From Byssovorax sp. (lineage in GTDB: Bacteria; Myxococcota_A; Polyangia; Polyangiales; Polyangiaceae), in assembly GCA_025362495.1 (NCBI GenBank), contig JANYGI010000114.1, positions 62,001-126,000 of the forward strand: a stretch of DNA of 64,000 nucleotides. Reading direction: 5' to 3'. The stretch's first letter is position 1. Every line of letters begins with the position of its first letter. Positions 50,204-60,386 of the stretch are shown here, in pieces. The position numbers and the translations under genes are program-made. Below the pieces are notes generated by a model. The model searched no databases and had not been told where the DNA came from. It saw nothing but the letters and a program-made list of their open reading frames with translations.

Positions 50204-51435
50204 GTCCGGTCCCGGGTGTAGATCATCGTCTCTTCTTGCGAGCGCGTCCCGGCGTGCGCCGTGGGCACGCGGAGCCGCACCGGGCCGCCACGCGACGATC
50301 GGATCTCGTCGCCCGCGCAGAGCTCGACCCGCGCCGCGAGCTGGAAATCGCCGAGGTACGGGCGCGCCGCCCCGGCCGGCGATCGCAGCACCACGAACGA
50401 CTCGTCGCGCACCGCCTCGTGCTCGACGGCCCAGCCGTCGATCATCAGCTCGCCGAGCGGCGCGACGTACGCCACGCCGGCGACCTCGACGTCGACGTTG
50501 CCGTCGGGGCGCGGGGTGATCACGCAGAGCACCTCGCCGCCGAGCTCGAGCCGGAGCCCGTCGCCCACGGCGATCGCGCCGGAGATGCGCGCGCCCGCCA
50601 GCAGCGTCCCGTTGCGCGTGTCGAGATCCTCGGCGACGAGGCCCTCGATCGGATCGCGGCGCACGCGCAGGTGCTTGCGGCTCGCGGCGCGCGAGGCGAC
50701 GACGATGGTGGCGTCGCCGCGGCCGACCGTGACCTCGGCGCCGAGGGCGTAGCGCCGCGGCTCGCCGTCGATCTCGAGATCGACCACGGGGCCGCGCGTG
50801 AGGTGCGCGCGGATCGTCCGCGCGGCGTCGGCGATGCGCTCGTCGTCGCGCTTGGCGAGCATCGCGAGGGCCAGCTCGAGCGCGGCGCGGCGCTCGGCGG
50901 TGCGATCGAGATCGGCGATCTTGCGCAGCGTCAGCTCGAGATCGCGCTCGTCGCGCGTGGCCGCCTCGGTCTCGCGGAGCCGCTCTTCCAGGCGATCGAT
51001 CGCCCCCGCCGAGGTGAGCGCGCGGATCTCGCCGTCGGCGTCGCCGGCGAGCGCGTAGGCGTCGGCCGCGGGCTCGAGCTCGCCGGCCTCTTCGAGCTCG
51101 CGCGCGACGGCGAGCACCTCGCTCTTCAGGAACGATCCGCCGCGCCCGCGCAGCACGTCGAACGAGACCTGCGCCTTGCGCCCGGCGGCCTTCTTCTTGA
51201 TGTCCTCGCTCTGCGCCGTGTACGCCGCGAGCGCGAGCAGCGCGATGCGCTTCTCGGCGCTGCGCTCGCCGTCGGCGCGCATCAGGAGCACGCGCGCGGC
51301 CTCGTCGGGGAGCCCGGCCTCCTGGTAGAGATCGACGGCGTCAGCGAGCTCGCCCGACATTTCCTTGGCGCGCGCGGCCTTCACCTGACGGCTGGTGCGC
51401 TGGGATCTGGGCACGAATCGGTCGAAGAAGCCCAC
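50200..51435 (-). CDS. FHA-domain protein with helical-repeat N-terminus
   Basis: 411 residues from GTG 51435 (GFFDRFVPRSQR start); an in-frame ATG at 51501 gives a longer, less likely protein. The helical N-terminal part (about 10-225) has TPR-like pairs (ELADAVDLYQEAGLPDEAARV). The FHA domain (about 233-298) has the phosphothreonine-binding signature GR...SRKHL...NGT intact. A beta-rich C-terminal domain follows. FHA modules read phosphothreonine, so this is the natural partner or substrate of the kinase whose start codon overlaps its stop. Confidence 0.87.
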   Translation of the reverse strand: MGFFDRFVPRSQRTSRQVKAARAKEMSGELADAVDLYQEAGLPDEAARVLLMRADGERSAEKRIALLALAAYTAQSEDIKKKAAGRKAQVSFDVLRGRGGSFLKSEVLAVARELEEAGELEPAADAYALAGDADGEIRALTSAGAIDRLEERLRETEAATRDERDLELTLRKIADLDRTAERRAALELALAMLAKRDDERIADAARTIRAHLTRGPVVDLEIDGEPRRYALGAEVTVGRGDATIVVASRAASRKHLRVRRDPIEGLVAEDLDTRNGTLLAGARISGAIAVGDGLRLELGGEVLCVITPRPDGNVDVEVAGVAYVAPLGELMIDGWAVEHEAVRDESFVVLRSPAGAARPYLGDFQLAARVELCAGDEIRSSRGGPVRLRVPTAHAGTRSQEETMIYTRDRT

Positions 51436-51591
51436 GACTCGCGGATGGTAGCGCCCTTCGCTCACCGCGGTGGCGGAGAATGCGGATCGGCGCGTCGTCA
51501 CGGAGCGCGCGCGCGCAAACCGGTGGCCGGGCAGGCGTCCTCACCCGGACGTTGACTCGAAAGCCTTCAATCACTCACCATGGAAGGCCGG

Positions 51592-53301
<1,710 letters not shown>

Positions 53302-53304
53302 CCG

Positions 53305-54453
53305 ATGAGCGACGTCGATCAGGGCGCCGGCGGCGCGCCGCCCGAGGGGCTCAAGTACAACCTCCAGCAGCTCCTCCGCGCCATGGTCGACAAGGGCGCG
53401 AGCGACATGCACATCACGGCGGGCTCGCCGCCGGTGCTGCGCATCGACGGCTCCGTCGTCCCGCTCAAGCTGGCGCCGCTGTCGAAGTCCGACGCCAAGC
53501 AGCTCTGCTACGAGATGCTCAACGACGAGCAGCGCACCACCTTCGAGAGCAAGAACGAGCTCGACCTCTCGTTCCCGCTCCGCAACGTCTCGCGCTTCCG
53601 CGCCAACATCTACGTGCAGCGCGGCGCGGTCGCGGGCGCCTTCCGCCAGATCCCCTTCAAGATCCTGACGTTCGAAGAGCTCGGCCTTCCCCCTGTCGCC
53701 GCCGAGATCGCCAACAAGCCGCGCGGCCTCGTCCTCGTCACGGGGCCGACGGGCTCGGGCAAGAGCACCACGCTGGCGAGCATCATCGACAAGATCAACA
53801 CCGAGCAGCGCCTGCACATCATGACGATCGAAGATCCGATCGAGTACCTGCACGGCCACAAGATGTGCATCGTCAACCAGCGCGAGGTCGGCGCCGACAC
53901 GGCCTCGTTCAAGGACGCGCTCAAGTACGTGCTGCGCCAGGATCCCGACGTCGTGCTCATCGGCGAGATGCGCAACCTCGAGACGATAGAGGCCGCCCTG
54001 ACGATCGCCGAGACGGGCCACCTCGTGTTCGCGACGCTCCACACCAACTCGGCGGTGAGCTCGATCAACCGGATCATCGACGTGTTCCCGGCCTTCCAGC
54101 AGTCGCAGATCCGGGCGCAGCTCTCGTTCACGCTCGCCGCCGTGATGACCCAGGTGCTGCTCCCGCGCGCGAGCGGCCCCGGCCGCGCCCTCGCGATGGA
54201 AGTGATGATCCCCAACGCCGCGATCAAGAACCTGATCCGCGAGGACAAGCTCCACCAGATCTACTCGCAGATGCAGATGGGCCAGGGCGGCAGCGGGATG
54301 ACGACCATGAACCAGACGCTCTACGGCCTCGTGCAGCGCCGGGCGATCACGCAGGAGGTCGCCTTCGAGACCTCGAGCGACGCCGACGAGCTCCGCGCGA
54401 TGTTCGAAGGTCGCGGCGGCGTCGGCCAGCCGCCCGCTCGCCTGCCCCGCTGA
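53305..54453 (+). CDS. pilT: Type IV pilus retraction ATPase PilT
   Basis: 382 residues. Hexameric ATPase that powers pilus retraction and twitching (S-motility in myxobacteria). Walker A GPTGSGKST is at 148-156, the HxxxIEDPIEY Asp box follows, Walker B DPDVVLIGEMRN is near 213, and the His box is AETGHLVFATLHTN. The AIRNLIRE-like PilT motif reads AAIKNLIRED. A Gly-rich C-terminal tail follows. It starts three bases after the pilB stop and is probably translated from the same message. Confidence 0.95.
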   Translation: MSDVDQGAGGAPPEGLKYNLQQLLRAMVDKGASDMHITAGSPPVLRIDGSVVPLKLAPLSKSDAKQLCYEMLNDEQRTTFESKNELDLSFPLRNVSRFRANIYVQRGAVAGAFRQIPFKILTFEELGLPPVAAEIANKPRGLVLVTGPTGSGKSTTLASIIDKINTEQRLHIMTIEDPIEYLHGHKMCIVNQREVGADTASFKDALKYVLRQDPDVVLIGEMRNLETIEAALTIAETGHLVFATLHTNSAVSSINRIIDVFPAFQQSQIRAQLSFTLAAVMTQVLLPRASGPGRALAMEVMIPNAAIKNLIREDKLHQIYSQMQMGQGGSGMTTMNQTLYGLVQRRAITQEVAFETSSDADELRAMFEGRGGVGQPPARLPR

Positions 54454-54603
54454 AAATCCGCGCCCCCTCGACCACTGTTCGGCGGCCCTGCACAGGGCTG
54501 CAAATCAGTGATCGCCCGTCCGCCGCGAACGACTTCGCGCCCCGTCATGCCCGGGAAAAATCAAGCGAAACCGCCCATCTGTGCAGGCACCACGGCTACT
54601 TTT

Positions 54604-54632
54604 TTGACATCTCACCAGCTGTTCAGTAAGGT
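54604..54632 (+). promoter_or_regulatory. lexA promoter with overlapping SOS-box-like site
   Basis: TTGACA (54604-54609) and TAAGGT (54627-54632) are 17 bases apart, an almost ideal -35. The spacer (54611-54627) ends in GTTCAG, the conserved half of the LexA box reported for Myxococcus xanthus; the other half is a poor match. Transcription should start at or near the GTG start codon at 54641, so the message would be leaderless. Confidence 0.6.
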
Positions 54633-54640
54633 GCCAAGCC

Positions 54641-55297
54641 GTGCAAGGCCTCACCGATCGTCAGCAGCAGGTCCTTCATTACATTCGTCAGTCGATTCAC
54701 GAGCGCGGGTACCCTCCCACGCTGCGTGAAATCGGGGCCCACATGGGCATCCGGTCGACGAATGGGGTGAACGACCATCTTCGCGCCCTCGAGCGCAAGG
54801 GCTACCTCACCCGGGAGGACATGAAGAGTCGCGCGCTGCGGCCGGTCGATCTCCAGGCCGAGCTCCCGCTGAGCACGCTCGAGGCGAAGGCCGAGAACGA
54901 CGACGACATCCTCAGCATCCCCGTCGTCGGGCGCATCGCCGCCGGCCTGCCGATCCTCGCCGAGGAGCACATCCTCGACACCGTCCGCATCGAGCGGAGC
55001 ATGGTGCGCGGCGGGCGCGACGTGTTCGGCCTGCGCGTCAACGGCGACTCGATGATCGAGGCCGGCATCTTCAACGGCGACTACATCTTCGTGCGCAAGC
55101 AGCTCGCAGCGCAGCGCGGCGACATCGTCGTGGCCCTGATCGGCGACGAGGCGACGGTCAAGTACTATTACCCCGAGAAGGACTACATCGCCTTCAAGCC
55201 GGCCAACCAGCACATGGCCCCGATCCTCGTCCGCGCGACGGATTTCCGACCGACGATGCTCCTCGGCGTCGTCGTCGGCGTCTACCGCAAGCTTTAG
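54641..55297 (+). CDS. lexA: LexA repressor
   Basis: 218 residues. The N-terminal winged helix ([40 protein letters not shown]) binds SOS boxes. The C-terminal self-cleavage domain has the Ala101-Gly102 scissile bond in GRIAAGLP, nucleophile Ser137 (NGDSM) and Lys174 (ATVKYYY). RecA-stimulated cleavage switches on the SOS response. The start is GTG 54641, with no ribosome site before it, consistent with a leaderless message. A hairpin GGGGCCGC/GCGGCCCC (55305-55322) follows the stop. Confidence 0.96.
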   Translation: MQGLTDRQQQVLHYIRQSIHERGYPPTLREIGAHMGIRSTNGVNDHLRALERKGYLTREDMKSRALRPVDLQAELPLSTLEAKAENDDDILSIPVVGRIAAGLPILAEEHILDTVRIERSMVRGGRDVFGLRVNGDSMIEAGIFNGDYIFVRKQLAAQRGDIVVALIGDEATVKYYYPEKDYIAFKPANQHMAPILVRATDFRPTMLLGVVVGVYRKL

Positions 55298-55609
55298 TCT
55301 CGATGGGGCCGCAAGCGGCCCCAAACCCCGCGCTCGCTTCGCTCGCTTTTTGTCGACTGGAAGCGCGGCGCTACGAAACAGATCACCCCCTCGCGCTCCG
55401 AGACTAACTCCGCTCCGGGGCTAACTCCGATGTGGCTGGCGTCGACCGACGCCGGCCCCGCGCCCGGCTCGACGAAAAGCACCCGGCTCCAGTTGACGTG
55501 TTGATGCGGCACTTGGTAGCGTCCGATCGCACCGTTCGGGGACGTTTCCCGCGGCTCGCGCAGAAAGAACGCGATCGTGACGACCAACGAGCGGACTTCC
55601 AGGGCTGAA
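55298..55609. other. Intergenic region after lexA
   Basis: 312 bases. It begins with a compact hairpin, GGGGCCGC (55305-55312) and GCGGCCCC (55315-55322), followed by a five-T stretch at about 55350, a plausible lexA terminator. Further right, the unit CTAACTCCG is repeated (about 55404-55428). The rest must hold the promoter for the envelope operon, which I cannot locate. The minus-strand open frame here is not gene-like. Confidence 0.45.
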
Positions 55610-55939
55610 ATGAACACCATGTCCCGCGCCTCGCACGCACCGCGCTGGCTGCTCGCCGTGGCGAGCGTGATCGCGCTCGGCGCGACGGGCTGCGGCGGCT
55701 TCTTCTACGGGCTCGAGGCCAGCGCGGCGGCGTCGCGGCTCGAGCAGGCGCAGGCGCTCGGCGCCGAGAAGTACGCGCCGTACGAGTATTACTACGCGTA
55801 CGAGCACCTCTGGAAGGCGATGGAAGAGGCGTCCTCGGCCGACTACGGCGACGCTCTCGACTTCGCAGACGCGGCCGAGAAATCGGCCGACAAAGCCATC
55901 CTGCTCTCCAAGCAGGCGCACGAGGGCGCGGGTCGATGA
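55610..55939 (+). CDS. DUF4398-type small lipoprotein
   Basis: 109 residues from ATG 55610 (GTG 55577 and ATG 55619 are in frame). The signal ends in the lipobox ATGC. The mature part is one helical hairpin (ASAAASRLEQAQALGAEKYAPYEYYYAYEHLWKAMEEAS), typical of DUF4398 proteins. Its stop overlaps the next start by four bases (ATGA), and the next protein carries a similar helical segment at its N-terminus, so the two probably interact at the outer membrane or in the periplasm. Confidence 0.8.
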   Translation: MNTMSRASHAPRWLLAVASVIALGATGCGGFFYGLEASAAASRLEQAQALGAEKYAPYEYYYAYEHLWKAMEEASSADYGDALDFADAAEKSADKAILLSKQAHEGAGR

Positions 55940-57093
55940 ATAGAGCTCCGTGGCTGCGTGGGCGATCGACGTCCCGCGCTCAGCGCCTCGTCGTGGCGAT
56001 CACCTCGACGATCTTCCTCGCGTCGTGCTCGCAGGTCTCGACGATGCGCGGCAGCATCGAGGGGCTCACCAAGGTGGCCGATCAAGCGGAGCGCAACGGC
56101 GCGATCCGCTGCGCGCCGCGCGAGCTCGCCCTCGCGAAATCGCACCTCGAGTTCGCCACGGTCGAGCTCGATCAAGGCTTCTGGACGCGCGCGAAGGAGC
56201 ACCTCGACATCGCCGAGGCCAACGCGCACGCGGCCTACGATCTCTCGCCGCCCCAGAAGTGCGCCGAGCGCGGCTTCGTGGAGGACGCACCGCCGCCGAA
56301 GCCCGGCGACAAGGACGGCGACGGCTACCTCGATCCCGACGACAAGTGCCCGGACGAGCCCGAGAATTACAACGGCTACCAGGACGACGACGGCTGCCCC
56401 GACGATCCCGACACCGACGGCGACGGGATCCCCGACTCGAAGGACCAGTGCGTCCTCGCGCCGGAGGACAAGGACGGCTACCTCGACGACGACGGCTGCC
56501 CCGATCCCGACAACGATCTCGACACGGTGCCCGACACGGCAGACAAGGACGCGACCGGCAAGACGTGCATGAACGATCCGGAAGATCCTGACGGCTTCGA
56601 AGACGCCGACGGCTGCCCCGAGCTCGACAATGACAAGGACGGCGTCGTCGATCTCGAGGATCAGTGCCCGGCCGAGCCCGGCCCGCCCGGCGGCGACAAG
56701 CCCGGCTGCCCGAAGAAGCCTTCGCTCGTGATCGTCACCGCGAAGGAGATCAAGATCACGCAGCAGATCCACTTCGAGTTCGACAAGGACAAGATCCGCT
56801 CGGAGAGCTTCCCGGTCCTCGACGCCGTCGCCGACGTGCTCAAGACGAACCCGAACATCAAGATCGACGTCCAGGGGCACACCGACAACAAGGGCGGCGC
56901 CGAGTACAACAAGAAGCTCTCTGATCGCCGCGCGGCCTCGGTCAAGAAGTACCTCGTCGGCAAGGGCGTCGAGGCATCGCGCCTCGTCTCGCACGGCTAC
57001 GGCGCCGAGCAACCGGTCGTGCCCAACACGACGGATCAGAACCGCGCGCTCAATCGCCGCGTTCAATTTGTCCGAACCGAGACCGCCCCGTAA
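55936..57093 (+). CDS. OmpA-family lipoprotein with thrombospondin-type-3 repeats
   Basis: 385 residues. The signal ends in LASC (Cys31). A DUF4398-like helical segment (about 40-110) leads to five calcium-binding TSP3-type repeats (about 118-255) rich in DxDxDG units such as DKDGDGYLDPDDKCP. The OmpA C-terminal domain (about 265-380) has FEFDKDKIRSES and VQGHTDNKGGAEYNKKLS, which grip peptidoglycan. It should tether the outer membrane to the wall in a calcium-dependent, rigid manner. It is translationally coupled to the upstream lipoprotein. Confidence 0.92.
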   Translation: MNRAPWLRGRSTSRAQRLVVAITSTIFLASCSQVSTMRGSIEGLTKVADQAERNGAIRCAPRELALAKSHLEFATVELDQGFWTRAKEHLDIAEANAHAAYDLSPPQKCAERGFVEDAPPPKPGDKDGDGYLDPDDKCPDEPENYNGYQDDDGCPDDPDTDGDGIPDSKDQCVLAPEDKDGYLDDDGCPDPDNDLDTVPDTADKDATGKTCMNDPEDPDGFEDADGCPELDNDKDGVVDLEDQCPAEPGPPGGDKPGCPKKPSLVIVTAKEIKITQQIHFEFDKDKIRSESFPVLDAVADVLKTNPNIKIDVQGHTDNKGGAEYNKKLSDRRAASVKKYLVGKGVEASRLVSHGYGAEQPVVPNTTDQNRALNRRVQFVRTETAP

Positions 57094-57250
57094 GCTCCGA
57101 CCGGCGACGCCGAGTTTCTGGTGAGGGAGCCGAAGTCAGGCCCCGCGACGCCCACGTACGTCCAGGTCCTGCTAGCCGGCACTTGACGCCAGAGCGCGAC
57201 CACCGCTTTGTTCGCATGCCGTATTTCTTTGTCCGTGGAGGTTTGACACC

Positions 57251-59002
57251 GTGCACTTCCGTCCGTTTCGGTCGCTTTCTGCTGCCGCCGTGTCGTCGTT
57301 CTTGCTCCTCGGCCTGGTCTCCTCAGCGAGCGCCGCGGGCGAAAAGGACAAGGAGGCGCTCAAGCTCCACGACCAGGCGATCAACGAGGACTACCTCAAC
57401 GCGGACTTCCCCAAGGCCACCGGGAAGCTCAAGGACGCGCTGAAGAAGTGCGGCACCGACGGCTGCTCGCCGGCCGTGGTCGCCAAGATCCATGTCTCGC
57501 TCGGCACCATCTACGGCGCCGGCATGAGCAAGCTCGATCAGGCCAAGGACGAGTTCATCCTTGGTTTGAAGGCTGATCCGACGGTCACCGTCGACACGTC
57601 GCTCACCAACCCCGACCTCGACAAGGTCTTCGCCGACGCGAAGAAGTCGGCGGGCGGCAGCGGCGCGGCGGGCGCGGGCGGCGCGGGCACGGGCCCGAAG
57701 AAGCCGCCGCCGGCCGACGGCGACGCGGGCACGCACAAGGCGCCCCCCGAGCAAGCGGTGAACACCCCGGTCCCGATCTACATGGAGCCGTCGGACGAGC
57801 AGCCGACGTCGAAGGTCACCCTTCGCTACAAGCCCTTCGGCTCGAAGACGTACAAGTCGGTCGAGCTCAAGAAGATGGGCAAGGGCTTCGGCGGGGAGAT
57901 CCCGTGCGAAGACGTCACCACCACCGGCGACATCAAGTACTTCTTCGCGCTGACCGACGAGAGCGGCGAGGCCGCCGGCACCCTCGGCACCACGAAGGAT
58001 CCGTACAAGGTCACGATCAAGAGCGAGATTGAAGGCGAAGCGCCGACGCTCCCCGGGCAGAAGGCCCCCGATCAGTGCAAGGAGAAGGTCGACTGTCCGC
58101 CGGGCCTCCCGGGCTGCCCTGCAGCTGGCGGCGCCGGCGGCGACAACGTCAAGCGCGGCGACAAGGGCTGGGGCGCGAGCTGCGAAGAGACGCAACAGTG
58201 CTCGGCGGGCCTAGTCTGTCTCAACGGCGCCTGCGAAGAAGGCAAGGACGACGGCTCGTCGAAGGACAAGGCATCCAAGGGCGCGAAGCGCAACCTGGTC
58301 AGCCTCGGCGTGCAGCTCGACTGGCTCATGGTCGGCAGCCAGTCCGACGTGTGCTCCCCCGCGGCGGCCGGCTCGTACGCGTGCTTCATCTCGGGCACCA
58401 CGACGCAGTTCGACGGCGTCATCGCCAACAAGGGCGGCACCAACGGCGTCGTCGGCGGCGGCAGCTTCGCCGACGTCCGCGTGCTCGCCGGCTACGATCG
58501 CCAGCTCTTCGCGAGCGTCCCGCTCACGCTCGGCGTGCGCCTCGGCTGGGCCTTCGGCGGCTCGCCCAAGCCTGACAACGTCGCGGCCGACGGCTTCCTG
58601 AAGGTCCACCACGCCACGCCCGCGAACGCGTTCCTCGGCTTCCACGGCGAGGTTCGCGCGGAGTACCACTTCCTCGGCTTCTTCGAGAAGAGCAAGCTCC
58701 GCCCGTACGCCTTCGTCGGCGGCGGCCTCGCGCAGGTGAACGCCGCGGTACCGATCAAGGTCTGCGACACGGACGCGGGCGCCGCCGGCACCTCGTGCGG
58801 CATCAAGAGCAAGCCCACCGCGAAGCTCGTCGACGTCGACGCGTACCAGATCACCGGCCTCAACTTCATCGGGTTCGGCGGCGGCGCGACCTACGGCCTC
58901 ACGGCGAACTTCGGCATCCAGGCCGAGCTGAAGATGATGATCATGGTGCCGACGTCGGGCTTCGTCTTCGCCCCGACTTTCGGCCCGGTCGTGGGTTTCT
59001 AG
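57251..59002 (+). CDS. Predicted outer-membrane beta-barrel protein with TPR-like periplasmic head
   Basis: 583 residues from GTG 57251, with GGAGG nine bases before it. A signal peptide ends at SASAAG. The head (30-130) is TPR-like (LHDQAINEDYLNADFPKATGKL). A Gly/Ala/Pro linker, a beta domain (175-260) and a Cys-rich EGF-like piece (CEETQQCSAGLVCLNGAC) precede a C-terminal barrel (about 345-583) of amphipathic strands. The chain ends in Phe, as BAM-dependent barrels do. It follows the OmpA gene by 157 bases. Cargo or function is unknown. Confidence 0.8.
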   Translation: MHFRPFRSLSAAAVSSFLLLGLVSSASAAGEKDKEALKLHDQAINEDYLNADFPKATGKLKDALKKCGTDGCSPAVVAKIHVSLGTIYGAGMSKLDQAKDEFILGLKADPTVTVDTSLTNPDLDKVFADAKKSAGGSGAAGAGGAGTGPKKPPPADGDAGTHKAPPEQAVNTPVPIYMEPSDEQPTSKVTLRYKPFGSKTYKSVELKKMGKGFGGEIPCEDVTTTGDIKYFFALTDESGEAAGTLGTTKDPYKVTIKSEIEGEAPTLPGQKAPDQCKEKVDCPPGLPGCPAAGGAGGDNVKRGDKGWGASCEETQQCSAGLVCLNGACEEGKDDGSSKDKASKGAKRNLVSLGVQLDWLMVGSQSDVCSPAAAGSYACFISGTTTQFDGVIANKGGTNGVVGGGSFADVRVLAGYDRQLFASVPLTLGVRLGWAFGGSPKPDNVAADGFLKVHHATPANAFLGFHGEVRAEYHFLGFFEKSKLRPYAFVGGGLAQVNAAVPIKVCDTDAGAAGTSCGIKSKPTAKLVDVDAYQITGLNFIGFGGGATYGLTANFGIQAELKMMIMVPTSGFVFAPTFGPVVGF

Positions 59003-59131
59003 CTCCACGCGGCGTGGCTCGAGCGGCGGCGCATCCAGCGCCGTCACCTCGAGTCACATTCCAGCACGGCGCGGCGAGGGAGCGACCTCGGCCGCGCCTT
59101 GCCATGTGCGCGTTCGTGGTAGAACGTCGGG

Positions 59132-59746
59132 GTGGACTACCCCCAATTCCAGGTCGCTGCGGTCGAGCTCGCGAGCGAGGGGACACCGTTGACGGTGGCC
59201 AACATCGTCGTCGGCTTGCGGATCGGGGTGTCCGAGGCCGAGCGTCACCTCGAGCGCATGAAGCGCGAAGGCCACCTCGACGCGGACCGCGACGACGGCG
59301 TGATCGTGTACCGCGTCCGCGGCCTCACGCCGAAGCGTCGCGGCGACTCGCTCACAGGCGCGCTCCGCAAGGCCGCCGTGGGCGCGATGGTGCAGCAGAA
59401 GCTGGGCGCGCTCGGCCTCCCCGGCGCCTCCGCGACGGGGCTCGCGCAGCCGCGCAAGATCGCGACGGGCGCCCTGATCGGCGCCGTCGTCCCCGGCCTC
59501 GGCCTCGCGTACTCCGCGCCGTGGAAGGTCGTCGCGCTCGCGACCGTCGTCGTCGTCGTCGGCTTCAAGGTCCTGGCGTTCTTCTCGCTGATGTTCGCCG
59601 TCCCGTTCCTGGTCGCAGCCGCGGCGCTCTCCGGCATCCTCGGCGCGCTCTACACGTGGCAGTACAACCAGGCCGGCCACCGCGTCTCGCTCAGCACCGA
59701 TCCCGAAATCAAGAAGCGCCTCCCCGGCCGCTTGAAAGATCTCTGA
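59132..59746 (+). CDS. Small protein with winged-helix N-terminus and two membrane segments
   Basis: 204 residues from GTG 59132. Residues 1-65 read like a winged helix (LTVANIVVGLRIGVSEAERHLERMKREGHL). A linker with Gly/Lys leads to two hydrophobic stretches near 135-155 and 158-178 (VVALATVVVVVGFKVLAFF and a second one). This could be a membrane-tethered DNA-binding regulator, or the HTH may serve protein contacts. I do not recognise the family. It converges with the PilZ gene after seven bases. Confidence 0.7.
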   Translation: MDYPQFQVAAVELASEGTPLTVANIVVGLRIGVSEAERHLERMKREGHLDADRDDGVIVYRVRGLTPKRRGDSLTGALRKAAVGAMVQQKLGALGLPGASATGLAQPRKIATGALIGAVVPGLGLAYSAPWKVVALATVVVVVGFKVLAFFSLMFAVPFLVAAAALSGILGALYTWQYNQAGHRVSLSTDPEIKKRLPGRLKDL

Positions 59747-59753
59747 ATCGCGC

Positions 59754-60155
59754 CTAGGCGTCGTAACCGTGCGCGCCGAGCAGTTGAAATAACGCGTAGA
59801 GCGCGCTCGGCTCGCGGTGCTCGAAGCGGACGCCGGCGCGCGTGGCGCGACCCGGGCCACTGCGGCGGATCCAGGCGATTTTCCCGGCTAGAACGAGCGG
59901 ATCCCACAGCGACGGGGCGAGCACTTCGAGCGTCACCGACGCCTCGCGCTCGAGCGTCACGGGGCCAGGGCGCGCGGCCCGGCCAGGCTCGCGCGCCGCG
60001 GCCGCGCCGAGCTCGGGGAGCTCGATGCAGACGCCGCCGAGGCCGAGATCGCGGATGCGCACGTCCTGTCGGGTGAGGCCCGCGGGAGAACGGAGGACGG
60101 CTCCGAGCTCGACGCGACGCCGAGCATGCGCACGGAAGTGATCGCGGGCGGCCAT
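59754..60155 (-). CDS. PilZ domain protein
   Basis: 133 residues. A single PilZ domain with the cyclic-di-GMP binding arginines in HARRRVEL (residues 10-17) and the second motif DLGLGGVCIEL, a variant of the (D/N)xSxxG loop with Gly where Ser is normal. Binding of c-di-GMP is likely but the loop change could lower affinity. It may act on motility or polysaccharide export. It is divergent from the second PilZ-like gene, sharing 231 bases of regulatory region. Confidence 0.8.
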   Translation of the reverse strand: MAARDHFRAHARRRVELGAVLRSPAGLTRQDVRIRDLGLGGVCIELPELGAAAAREPGRAARPGPVTLEREASVTLEVLAPSLWDPLVLAGKIAWIRRSGPGRATRAGVRFEHREPSALYALFQLLGAHGYDA

Positions 60156-60295
60156 TCGAGGGCGGCGACCTTACCACGGCCGCTACGCCCCTGGCGTGGG
60201 CTCACGGAGTCGGGACGCAGCTCACGTTCACCGGCGCGCTGATCACCGATGAAATCCGCGGCGGGCCGAGAAAGACGACAGCGCGACCATCATTT

Positions 60296-60325
60296 TTGAG
60301 TTTCGCCCCCGACCGAAGGTAACAT
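60296..60325 (+). promoter_or_regulatory. Sigma-70-type promoter of the PilZ-like membrane protein gene
   Basis: TTGAGT (60296-60301) and TAACAT (60320-60325) are 18 bases apart. Transcription would begin near 60332, 55 bases before ATG 60387. The -10 overlaps an in-frame ATG at 60324, which therefore cannot be the start. Confidence 0.55.
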
Positions 60326-60386
60326 GCCGTGCTGCGTCTGCGCGCGACGTCGGCAGTCTCGCCGATACAGCCCGGAGTTCACCCTG

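Noticed and set aside
55294-55620. Minus-strand 108-residue frame after lexA
   Set aside because: No ribosome site, no domain, and it covers the lexA terminator and a promoter region.
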